Assembly (NCBI GenBank): GCA_017609625.1
Contig: JAFCDN010000012.1
Coordinates: 1 to 38,480 of the forward strand
Reading direction: 5' to 3'
From: Candidatus Iainarchaeum sp.
GTDB lineage: Archaea > Iainarchaeota > Iainarchaeia > Iainarchaeales > 1-14-0-10-31-34
DNA: 38,480 nucleotides
Below, piece after piece: positions 1 through 6,595 of this stretch. The position numbers were made by a program, and so were the translations under genes. Every line of letters starts with the position of its first letter. Within the stretch, counting starts at the first letter, position 1. The notes under the pieces are model-generated. The model searched no databases. It saw nothing but the letters and a program-made list of their open reading frames with translations, and was not told the DNA's origin.

Positions 1-699
1 GTTTATTCCGACAAAATTGTTTATCCAGACATCTCTGGTAAAGTTTACTGCCTGGAACACCGGGTTGAATATTATTATTGGCCTGAAAAATTCAGGAATT
101 ATTTCTAAAGGATAAGCAAAACAGCTTGCCAGAGTCCATGCGGCAAAAAAGTATCTGAAAACCGGATCAAAGTTTTCTGAAAACAAAGTTAGTGCACCAT
201 AAATTAATCCTATTCCAAGACAAAAAGCCAAAAGAACAAGCATCATTAAAATTACGAGTAAAATTTCTATTATTGTTACAGAGGTGAAAGTGAATGCAAT
301 TAAAATAAAAATCAAAAGCAAAGGAAGCAAATTTAATGCAAGATTTATTCCTACGCCGATTATCAGGGAAACATAGTTTATAGGTGCTATAAATAATGAT
401 TCAATTGTTTTCCAGTATTTTTCTGCTCTGAACCTTTCTGCAAAACCATAGATTCCGTGATAAAAAAATGCCTGTGCTACAATTCCAAATATAAGAAATA
501 CATGGTAATTATTTATGTTTACGCCTCCAATTCCTTCTGCCTGGCTGTAATGCAAAAATCCGTAATAGATAATTGCCAAAGGAAGTATTGAGAGTATTGG
601 ATTAACAAAAGTGTTCAAAAGATATGCTGTCTTAAACCTTATGCTTAATTTGAATTCTTTTTTTGTTATTGCAATGATTTCTCTGGTTAGCTCATGCAT
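1..699 (-). CDS. ABC-2 type transporter permease (partial, C-terminus outside window)
   Basis: The frame is open from an ATG at 699 to the window edge, giving 233 residues with no stop. The N-terminus is a short polar stretch followed by several hydrophobic segments, with a late motif YPLEIIPEFF...FNPVFQ that is typical of ABC-2 permeases of the antibiotic/polysaccharide export class. It is the membrane half of an exporter; the ATPase gene lies directly upstream on the same strand and the two genes overlap by eight bases, so they are translationally coupled. The substrate cannot be told from sequence. The neighbouring glycosyltransferases are divergently transcribed, so export of a glycan is possible but not shown. 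Confidence 0.85.
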   Translation of the reverse strand, partial: MHELTREIIAITKKEFKLSIRFKTAYLLNTFVNPILSILPLAIIYYGFLHYSQAEGIGGVNINNYHVFLIFGIVAQAFFYHGIYGFAERFRAEKYWKTIESLFIAPINYVSLIIGVGINLALNLLPLLLIFILIAFTFTSVTIIEILLVILMMLVLLAFCLGIGLIYGALTLFSENFDPVFRYFFAAWTLASCFAYPLEIIPEFFRPIIIFNPVFQAVNFTRDVWINNFVGIN

Positions 700-1432
700 G
701 TTTTTCACCCAGTTCAGAAAACTTTTTTATTATTAAATCAAAATTTTTTTTGTCTTCAATTTTAATTATTTTTCCTTCATGCATTAATGCAATTCTATCG
801 CATAATTCTCTTGCTTCTTTTTCATAATGAGATGTAAGGATTACAGTTTTACCCATATTTTCAATATATTTTCTTATTTTTTCTGAAACATTAATGTCTA
901 ATCCTAAAGTTGGTTCGTCCAGAATAATAATTTCCGGGTCATGGATTAATGCTCTTGCCAAAGCCAGTTTGGATTTTGTTCCCAAAGAATAGTTTTCTAC
1001 ATAATCATACAAGTAGTCCCTGAAATTTAATAGTTCAGCCAAATCCATTATCCTGTTGTGAAAATCTTTTACTCTGTAAATCCTTGCAAAATACTTTAAG
1101 TTATCATAACCTGTCATTCTGTAATAAATTAATTCATATCCAAGCATTACTCCTATATGCATTTTTTGCTGTTCTGGGGGCTTTCCCAAAATTTTTATTT
1201 CTCCTAAAGTCGGGTACAAAACGCTTGAAAGAAGCTTTATCAAAGTTGTTTTTCCTGCTCCATTTGGCCCAAGCAAACCCAGTGTTTCTCCTTTAAATAC
1301 ATCCAAATCAACTGAATTAACTGCAATAGTTGTCCTGTGCTTTGGGAAAAAAAATTCAGTTAGGTTTTGCGGATTCAGGCTTGTTTTAAACTCTTTTCTC
1401 AGATTGTTTATTTCAATTACTTTTTCAAGCAT
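692..1432 (-). CDS. ABC transporter ATP-binding protein
   Basis: This 246-residue protein is the ATPase of an ABC-2 exporter. Walker A is GPNGAGKT at about residues 55-62, the signature is a degenerate SLGTK at about 149-153 in place of LSGGQ, Walker B with catalytic Glu is IIILDEP at about 168-174, and the switch His is in TSHY near 202. An insert around residues 20-35 before the first strand is common in exporters of the polysaccharide or drug type. It overlaps the permease gene downstream. Upstream is a 68-base divergent promoter region shared with the glycosyltransferase gene at 1501. Confidence 0.92.
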   Translation of the reverse strand: MLEKVIEINNLRKEFKTSLNPQNLTEFFFPKHRTTIAVNSVDLDVFKGETLGLLGPNGAGKTTLIKLLSSVLYPTLGEIKILGKPPEQQKMHIGVMLGYELIYYRMTGYDNLKYFARIYRVKDFHNRIMDLAELLNFRDYLYDYVENYSLGTKSKLALARALIHDPEIIILDEPTLGLDINVSEKIRKYIENMGKTVILTSHYEKEARELCDRIALMHEGKIIKIEDKKNFDLIIKKFSELGEKHA

Positions 1433-1500
1433 AAGGTAACCTTTTTATTTGAGTAATCATAATAGTATTTTAATCTATTAAAATATTATGTTTTGATAAT

Positions 1501-2637
1501 ATGAGACTTTCAATAATAATTCCTGCATTTAATGAAGAAAAAGCTATTGAATCAACAATTCACAATACTCTGAAAGAAAAAAACAGAATTCTTAATCAGA
1601 CAGAAATAAATGAAGTGGAAATAATAATAGTAAACGATGGTTCAACAGACAAAACAAAAGAATTAATTGAAAAATTTGGCTCTCAAATCAAATTGATTTC
1701 CCATGAAAAAAACAAAGGATACGGCGTAGCGCTAAAAACAGGATTCAAAAATTCAAACGGAGAATTGCTTGCTTTTTATGATGCAGATGGAACTTATCCA
1801 ATAAACAAAATGCAGGAACTTGTTTCTTCACTGGTTTTTACAAATGCAGATATTGTAATCGGCTCCAGATTAGGAAAAGGAACAAAAATGCCTGCACAAA
1901 GATGGATTGGAAACAAGTTTTTTGTTTTGCTGTTAAATTTTTTTTCAAGTGCAAAAATAAAAGACACTGCCTCTGGAATGCGTGTATTCAAAAAAAAATT
2001 AACAGAAAATTTTGATTCACTTCCAGATGACCTTTCTTTTACTCCTGCAATGACTACAATGGCTGCACACGAAAAATGGAAAATAGTTTTTGTTCCAATT
2101 CATTACGCTGAAAGAACCGGAAGCTCAAAATTAAGCAGTTTTGAACAGGGATTTAGTTTTTTAATGTCAATCTTAAGAATAGTTTCAATGCATAATCCAT
2201 TGAAACTGTTTGGTTTAATTGGCGTATTTTTTCTTTTGCTTGGAACAATACTTTTTTATCCGCTAATAGGAGGAGTAAACTTTCTGGATTTTGGCTTAAG
2301 AAGAACTTTTCTGATAACTTCACTTATCTTAATAGGAGTTTCTCTTGTATTCTTTGGTTTTCTTTTAAACTTTTCAGTAAAACTTTTTCACAGAAAATTA
2401 AATACTGCAATAGTTTATGGATGGGCATACAACAGGTTTTTGCTTTCAAGATACAATATTATCGGAGTGTTTCTTTCAGTTTTAGGTTTTGCAATGATTT
2501 CTTTTAGCTCAAACTCCTCTCAGTTATTAATTCCTTTGATTGGAATCACAGTACTTTTTGTCGGCATACAGTTAATCACAAGCTCTGTTTTAGTTAAAAC
2601 AATAAAAGAGCTTTATGAAGAAAAGATGAGAAAATGA
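1501..2637 (+). CDS. Family 2 glycosyltransferase with C-terminal membrane segments
   Basis: This 378-residue protein starts with the GT-A fold signature SIIIPAFNEE, then VNDGSTDKT and the metal-binding YDADGTYP (DxD-like). This pattern matches dolichyl-phosphate mannosyltransferase / undecaprenyl-phosphate sugar transferases. After about residue 235 come four hydrophobic segments, so it is probably an integral membrane enzyme that loads a sugar from a nucleotide donor onto a polyprenyl phosphate on the cytoplasmic face. Its stop overlaps the ATG of the next glycosyltransferase in ATGA, so the two are coupled. There is an AT-rich TATA-like stretch around 1478-1487. The exact sugar is unknown. 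Confidence 0.88.
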   Translation: MRLSIIIPAFNEEKAIESTIHNTLKEKNRILNQTEINEVEIIIVNDGSTDKTKELIEKFGSQIKLISHEKNKGYGVALKTGFKNSNGELLAFYDADGTYPINKMQELVSSLVFTNADIVIGSRLGKGTKMPAQRWIGNKFFVLLLNFFSSAKIKDTASGMRVFKKKLTENFDSLPDDLSFTPAMTTMAAHEKWKIVFVPIHYAERTGSSKLSSFEQGFSFLMSILRIVSMHNPLKLFGLIGVFFLLLGTILFYPLIGGVNFLDFGLRRTFLITSLILIGVSLVFFGFLLNFSVKLFHRKLNTAIVYGWAYNRFLLSRYNIIGVFLSVLGFAMISFSSNSSQLLIPLIGITVLFVGIQLITSSVLVKTIKELYEEKMRK

Positions 2638-3722
2638 AAATCACTTTTATTAGCGCTGGTTCAAGGATAGATTATTTTCCTCCGGTAAAAGGAGGAATAG
2701 AAATACTGGAATACGATTTAATCAGAGAATTGAAAAGTAAAGGTCATGAAATTCAATTGTATGCGTCAAAATCTGTGCTGGAAAATTCAGTTGAAATCGG
2801 TTCAGATATTTCTTTTGACAGGCTGCATAATTTTTTTTCAATACTTAACTGCTATAGAAAAAAGAATCTCCTGAAAGGGGAAATTCTGCATGCGCATTAT
2901 CCTTTAACAGCTTTTCCTTTTTTAGGCAAACCTTTAGTTTACACTGAACACAACTGGTATAACCTTCCGGAATCAAATCTGCATAAAACTTTTTTCACTC
3001 CAATATTCAGTTTTTTTCAAAACAAAGTCTATAGAAAAGCAGACAGGATAATTGCTTTAAGCTCTGAAATAAAAGAAATCATCCAGAAAAAAGTTCCTGA
3101 AAGAAAAGAAAAAGTAGTTTTTATTCCAAACTTTGTAAACAGTTTAGTTTTTGTTCCGCAAAAAAAAGAAAAAAACCATATTCTTTTTGTAGGCCGTTTA
3201 GACAAAGAAAAAAACCTTGGGCTGTTGATTGAAGTTTTAGGAGAATTAAAAGAAAAATTTGATTTTGAACTGAAAATAGTTGGAGACGGCCCTCTGAAAA
3301 AAAAACTTGAATTACAGGCAAAAAAAGCCGGAATTAAATTCAATTTTTTTGGCCAGGTAAAACACTCTGAACTGCCTTTCTTTTTTGGAAGCGCTTTAAT
3401 TTTTGTTTTGCCTTCTTTTTTTGAGGTAATGCCTGTAGTAGTGTTGGAGGCAATGTCTTCTGAATGTGCTGTAATAGCTTCAGATGCTTTTGGAATAAAA
3501 GATCAGATTGATTCAGGAAAAAACGGTTTTGTTTTTGAAAAAGGAAACAAACAACAGCTCAAAGAACGCCTTTTAGAACTTCTTTCAAATCCTTCTCTAT
3601 GCAGCGAATTTGGAAAAAAAGCAAGAGAAAAAGTATTAAATGAATTTGACTCAAAAGTCATTGCCAGGAAGCTTGAAAAAGTTTATGCAGAAGTTTTAGA
3701 GGAAAGAAAAAATGGAAAATGA
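2634..3722 (+). CDS. Family 4 glycosyltransferase (GT-B fold)
   Basis: This 362-residue protein has the GT-B layout: an N-terminal acceptor domain beginning with KITFISAG and a PPVKGGIE loop, and a C-terminal donor domain starting near ILFVGRLDKEKNLG. The E-x7-E motif of family GT4 is visible in FFEVMPVVVLEAMS. It transfers a sugar from a nucleotide donor, probably in surface glycan or protein glycosylation, in line with the GT2 gene that overlaps its start and the exporter nearby. Its last 11 bases overlap the start of the small zinc-ribbon gene at 3712. Confidence 0.88.
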   Translation: MKITFISAGSRIDYFPPVKGGIEILEYDLIRELKSKGHEIQLYASKSVLENSVEIGSDISFDRLHNFFSILNCYRKKNLLKGEILHAHYPLTAFPFLGKPLVYTEHNWYNLPESNLHKTFFTPIFSFFQNKVYRKADRIIALSSEIKEIIQKKVPERKEKVVFIPNFVNSLVFVPQKKEKNHILFVGRLDKEKNLGLLIEVLGELKEKFDFELKIVGDGPLKKKLELQAKKAGIKFNFFGQVKHSELPFFFGSALIFVLPSFFEVMPVVVLEAMSSECAVIASDAFGIKDQIDSGKNGFVFEKGNKQQLKERLLELLSNPSLCSEFGKKAREKVLNEFDSKVIARKLEKVYAEVLEERKNGK

Positions 3723-3873
3723 ATTATCAATAGAAATATTAGATGCATTAGCCTGTCCTGCATGCAACGCAGAACTGAAATACAAGAAAGAGAATTCAAG
3801 ATTGATTTGTTCTAAATGCAAGAAAGAATTCAGAATAGAAAACGGGATTCCAAATATGCTGGTGAAAGAATGA
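3712..3873 (+). CDS. Trm112/UPF0434-like small zinc-ribbon protein
   Basis: This 53-residue frame starts with ATG at 3712 inside the end of the preceding gene and ends in a TGA that overlaps the next ATG. It holds two CxxC pairs: CPAC near residues 15-18 and CSKC near 33-36, followed by a GIPNML ending. LACPxC...L.C..C...F.I..GIP.ML is the signature of the YcaR/Trm112 family, small zinc proteins that act as partners of methyltransferases or other enzymes. The overlaps on both sides make it a genuine member of the glycosyltransferase operon. Its partner here is unknown. Confidence 0.85.
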   Translation: MENELSIEILDALACPACNAELKYKKENSRLICSKCKKEFRIENGIPNMLVKE

Positions 3874-4283
3874 TTTTTTCTTCTTCAATTTCTTTTGAGT
3901 CAAAAAAAGAAAACAATTTAATAAACATTTCAAGTGAAGTTGAAAGAGAGTTAAGAAAAAGCAAATTAAAAGAAGGAATAGTTTTTTTGTTTGGAGTCGG
4001 CTCAACCTGTGCTTTAACAACAATAGAATTTGAATCAGGTTTGCAGAAAGATTTTCCAGAGTTTTTGGACAGGATTATTCCAAAAGGAAAATATGAACAC
4101 GATTTAACCTGGCATGACGGAAACGGGCATTCTCATGTTCGCGCTTCTCTTCTGAAACCAGATTTGTTTATTCCTTTTTCTAAAGGCGAACTATTAAACG
4201 GAACCTGGCAGCAGATTGTTTTTGTTGAATTGGACAACAAGCCCAAAAACAGAAGAGTTGAAATTAAAATAATCGGGGAATAA
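3870..4283 (+). CDS. YjbQ/UPF0047 family protein
   Basis: The ATG at 3870 overlaps the previous stop (ATGA) and gives a 137-residue protein starting MIFSSSISF, about the family's usual length. An earlier ATG in frame at 3816 would lie inside the zinc-ribbon gene and is less likely. Conserved family features are the Gly/Ser-rich strand near FGVGSTCALTTIE, the histidine cluster HDLTWHDGNGHSH, and LLNGTWQQIVFVELD. Members of this family have been linked to a secondary thiamine-phosphate synthase activity, but their main role is unclear. The stop codon directly abuts the stop of the convergent pyrG gene. Confidence 0.88.
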   Translation: MIFSSSISFESKKENNLINISSEVERELRKSKLKEGIVFLFGVGSTCALTTIEFESGLQKDFPEFLDRIIPKGKYEHDLTWHDGNGHSHVRASLLKPDLFIPFSKGELLNGTWQQIVFVELDNKPKNRRVEIKIIGE

Positions 4284-5975
4284 TTACAAACAGCTTTTAA
4301 TTAATCCCTTAAAACAAGGGCTTGGCTTTAATGGGCGGGAAGTGAATTCTGGATGAAATTGTGTTCCCAAGAAAAATTTGTGTTTTGGCAGCTCTAAAAT
4401 CTGCATGATTTCTGCTTTTGGAGACCTTCCACTAAAAACCATGTCTTTTTCTTCAAATTCTTTGACGTATTCTGGATTGAATTCATACCTGTGCCTGAAC
4501 CTTTCCCTGATTTTTTCTTTTCCATAAAGTCTGAAAGCAATAGTGTCTTTTTTAACTGAAATATCATATCCTCCAAGCCTGTTATTGCCTCCTAACCCTT
4601 CAATTTTTTTCTGGTCTGGCAGCAGGCAAACAACAGGATAATCTGTTTTTGATTCAATTTCTGTTGTATGCGCATTTTTCTTTCTTAAAACATTTCTTGC
4701 ATATTCAATTACAGCCATCTGGAACCCATAACAGATTCCCAAAAAAGGAATATTTTTTTCCCTGCAGTATTTAATGCATTCAATTTTTCCTTCTGCGCCT
4801 CTTTTTCCATAGCCTCCGGGGACAATTAAGCCGTCAATTCCTTTTATTACTTCTGTAACCTTTTTTCTTTTGGTTTCAATTTCTGTTGCTTCAATCCATT
4901 TTATTTCTATTTTAACATTAAATTCTGCTTCACAGTGCTCTAAAGCTTTTATTATACTGATATAAGAATCTTTTAACCCAGTGTATTTTCCTGCAATTCC
5001 TATTGTGATTTTTTTCTTTGGATTCTTTACACTCATTGATTCAGTCCATTTCTCCAGACTGCCATTTTTTCCTAATTTTTTTTCATCAATTTTTAATACA
5101 TCAAAAATTGCTTTATCCAATTCTTCGTCCCTTAACATTAAAGGAATTTTATAGAATTCATCTGAATCATGCAGACTAATCACTCTGTTCATTGGAACAT
5201 TAGAAAACACGCTAATCTTTTCTCTTATAGATTTATTCACCGGAGCTTCACTTCTGCAGATAACTATATCCGGCATTAACCCAAGTTCAATCATTTTTTT
5301 TATTCCTAATTGGGCTGCCTTGCTTTTTTGTTCCCCTAAAGTTTTTGGTTCAAAAATATATGTAAGATTAATTAAGCAGATATTTTCTTTTCCTTCCTCG
5401 TAGATTAACTGCCTTACTGCTTCCAGCAGATACATGTTTTCATAGTCTCCAACTGTTCCTCCAATTTCAATTAAAACAACATCTGCTTTTGAATCTACAG
5501 CCAGTTTCCTGAAATATTTTTTTGTTTCTCCTGTCACATGCGGAATTAATTGCACGTCTCTTCCCAAATATTTTCCTGCTCTTTCTTTTTCTATTACTTC
5601 ACTTAAAATTTTTCCTGTAGTAAGATAATTGTCTGTAGTAAGATTTTTGTCAATAAATCTTTCATAAGAGCCTAAATCCAAATCTGTTTCTGTTCCGTCA
5701 TCTAAAACAAAAACTTCTCCGTGCCTGAAAGGATTTAATGTTCCTGCGTCGACATTATAATATGCTTCTGCTTTCATTGGAGAAGTTTTTAATCCTCTTT
5801 CTTCAAGCAGTTTTGAAATAGAACTGGAAACTGTTCCTTTTCCTATTCCGCTCATAACAGAACCGGTAATAATTACATATTTTACTTTTCCTTTTTTGTA
5901 TCCTTCAGGAATCAAAGTAAAAAACTCTGAATCAACAGATTTTTTTCCTAATTCTTTTAACTGTTCTTCTCCCAC
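4284..5975 (-). CDS. pyrG: CTP synthase
   Basis: This enzyme makes CTP from UTP, ATP and glutamine. The 563-residue protein has the synthase domain at about 31-300, with the P-loop SGIGKGTVS and the Mg-binding DDGTETDLDLG and IEIGGTVGD. The class I glutaminase domain is at about 325-555, with nucleophile Cys415 in FLGICYGFQ and QFHPEF near the end. The start is GTG at 5975, preceded by GGTGA four bases upstream. About 28 residues precede the usual N-terminus. The usual K-x-D-P-Y before NVDAGT is K-A-E-A-Y here, a deviation in an otherwise strongly conserved segment. Confidence 0.96.
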   Translation of the reverse strand: MGEEQLKELGKKSVDSEFFTLIPEGYKKGKVKYVIITGSVMSGIGKGTVSSSISKLLEERGLKTSPMKAEAYYNVDAGTLNPFRHGEVFVLDDGTETDLDLGSYERFIDKNLTTDNYLTTGKILSEVIEKERAGKYLGRDVQLIPHVTGETKKYFRKLAVDSKADVVLIEIGGTVGDYENMYLLEAVRQLIYEEGKENICLINLTYIFEPKTLGEQKSKAAQLGIKKMIELGLMPDIVICRSEAPVNKSIREKISVFSNVPMNRVISLHDSDEFYKIPLMLRDEELDKAIFDVLKIDEKKLGKNGSLEKWTESMSVKNPKKKITIGIAGKYTGLKDSYISIIKALEHCEAEFNVKIEIKWIEATEIETKRKKVTEVIKGIDGLIVPGGYGKRGAEGKIECIKYCREKNIPFLGICYGFQMAVIEYARNVLRKKNAHTTEIESKTDYPVVCLLPDQKKIEGLGGNNRLGGYDISVKKDTIAFRLYGKEKIRERFRHRYEFNPEYVKEFEEKDMVFSGRSPKAEIMQILELPKHKFFLGTQFHPEFTSRPLKPSPCFKGLIKSCL

Positions 5976-6040
5976 TTGCTCACCAGTTTCAACTTAAATA
6001 ATAAATAAACTAAGGTATTTAAGGCTAACTCTGCACAAGT

Positions 6041-6110
6041 GTTTTAGGTAAATGCTTTTACCCAAAACTTTTCCAAAAGTTTTATCAAAATGTATGGGAT
6101 AAACCCATAC
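6041..6110. repeat. Three adjacent hairpins, composite element copy 1
   Basis: Hairpin one pairs GTTTT-a-GGTAAA (6041-6052) with TTTACC-c-AAAAC (6057-6068) around TGCT. Hairpin two pairs AAAACTTTT (6064-6072) with AAAAGTTTT (6075-6083) around CC; it shares bases 6064-6068 with the first, so the two exclude each other. After a linker ATCAAAAT, hairpin three pairs GTATGGG (6092-6098) with CCCATAC (6104-6110) around ATAAA. The order CTTTT-CC-AAAAG hairpin, ATCAAAA or ACCAAA linker, seven-base stem with ATAAA loop, recurs at 6379-6427, 6469-6512 and 34286-34337. Confidence 0.8.
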
Positions 6111-6165
6111 TGCCTAACTTTCTTTTCTGTTTTTGCATTACTTTTTCTTTTTTTTGACACAAAAT

Positions 6166-6187
6166 TTTAACGGTTTCGCCCGTTAAA
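6166..6187. repeat. Hairpin with TTTCGC loop
   Basis: TTTAACGG (6166-6173) is perfectly complementary to CCGTTAAA (6180-6187) around the loop TTTCGC. Read on the other strand the loop is GCGAAA, which matches the NCGAAA loops at 6264-6281, 6290-6305, 6541-6558 and 21764-21781. It could also contain a TATA-like element for the tRNA transcript further on. Confidence 0.7.
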
Positions 6188-6191
6188 GACA

Positions 6192-6257
6192 AAGCACTAT
6201 CTTCGCTTTGCTCGATAGAGCTGAGAAGCGGAGCATGCTCGACTGAAAGTCGTGCTT
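6192..6257. other. GC-rich, self-complementary segment, possible structured RNA or leader
   Basis: Outer bases AAGCAC (6192-6197) pair with GTGCTT (6252-6257). Inside are CTATC/GATAG, the perfect ten-base palindrome GAGCATGCTC (6231-6240), and GCTCGAC-TGAAA-GTCGTGC (6237-6255, one mismatch). In an AT-rich archaeal genome, GC-rich intergenic DNA often marks RNA genes. It lies upstream of and in the same direction as tRNA-Pro, so it may be part of a long pre-tRNA leader. No known RNA family is recognised. Confidence 0.35.
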
Positions 6258-6263
6258 AAGTGC

Positions 6264-6305
6264 AACCGCTCGAAAGCGGTTTCGTGCTCAAACGGCGAAA
6301 CGTTT
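6264..6305. repeat. Two NCGAAA-loop hairpins, the second flush with tRNA 5' end
   Basis: AACCGC-TCGAAA-GCGGTT spans 6264-6281 and AAACG-GCGAAA-CGTTT spans 6290-6305. Stems differ but remain complementary, while the six-base loop keeps CGAAA. The second hairpin ends exactly one base before the first base of the tRNA. Confidence 0.78.
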
Positions 6306-6378
6306 GGGGACGTGGTGTAGCTTGGTAGCATTGGTGCTTCGGGGGCATCTGACGGGAGTTCAAATCTCCCCGTTCCCA
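6306..6378 (+). tRNA. tRNA-Pro, anticodon CGG
   Basis: A full cloverleaf is visible. The acceptor GGGGACG (6306-6312) pairs with CGTTCCC (6371-6377) with one G-U pair, and the discriminator is A6378. The anticodon stem GGTGC/GCATC encloses the loop TTCGGGG, giving anticodon CGG, which reads the proline codon CCG. The T arm is GGGAG-TTCAAAT-CTCCC. CCA is not encoded. There is no intron. Hairpins abut both ends directly: 6290-6305 on the 5' side and 6379-6400 on the 3' side. It converges with the PRPP synthetase gene. Confidence 0.95.
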
Positions 6379-6573
6379 TAAACCCTTTCCAAAGGGTTTA
6401 ACCAAAAGTACGGCGTAAAGCCGTACTGTCAAAAGGTGTAACAAAATGCAGGGCATAAAGCCCAGCTGTCTTTCCAAAGAGTTTAACCAAAGGTCCAGCA
6501 TAAAGCTGGACCAGCACGACTTTATGTCGTGCCTCGTACTTAACTGCCGAAACAGTTACGGGATAAACCCGTA
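6379..6573. repeat. Array of conserved-loop hairpins downstream of tRNA-Pro
   Basis: Almost the whole gap to the next gene is hairpins. In order: TAAACCCTTT-CC-AAAGGGTTTA (6379-6400); linker ACCAAA; AGTACGGC-GTAAA-GCCGTACT (6407-6427); GCAGGGC-ATAAA-GCCCAGC with one mismatch (6448-6466); TCTTT-CC-AAAGA (6469-6480); linker GTTTAACCAAA; GGTCCAGC-ATAAA-GCTGGACC (6492-6512); GCACGAC-TTTAT-GTCGTGC (6514-6532); TAACTG-CCGAAA-CAGTTA (6541-6558); TACGGG-ATAAA-CCCGTA (6557-6573). Loops are conserved and stems vary with pairing kept. Confidence 0.85.
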
Positions 6574-6595
6574 CAGTCAAAAGTTGTTTTTTAAA

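Larger units (their letters stand above)
5976..6305. other. Gene-poor interval between pyrG and tRNA-Pro
   Basis: No protein gene is supported here. The first part holds the pyrG promoter region (TATA-like TTAAATA, minus strand, around 6017-6024). The rest holds the hairpins listed separately at 6041-6110, 6166-6187, 6237-6255, 6264-6281 and 6290-6305. From 6188 to 6305 the GC content is 60 of 118 bases by my count, well above the surrounding DNA. Short open frames on the minus strand through 6197-6501 are antisense to the tRNA and its flanks and are not genes. Confidence 0.7.

Noticed and set aside
1472-1491. Inverted repeat TATTTTAA-TCTA-TTAAAATA in the divergent promoter region
   Set aside because: It is pure AT at a place where two TATA boxes are expected, so it needs no special explanation.
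6197-6501. Minus-strand open frames starting MGTGRFELPSDAP and others
   Set aside because: They are antisense to tRNA-Pro and the hairpin array; this peptide type is a well-known false translation of tRNA regions.
6379-6573. CRISPR array
   Set aside because: Units are hairpins with different stems, not identical direct repeats with unique spacers, and there are no cas genes.
6041-6573. Integron attC-type recombination sites
   Set aside because: GTTTAAC occurs in the linkers but does not match the RYYYAAC/GTTRRRY core sites, and no integrase or cassette genes are present.
6379-6573. Bacterial-style rho-independent terminators
   Set aside because: Most hairpins lack a following T run, and archaeal termination depends mainly on T-rich stretches.
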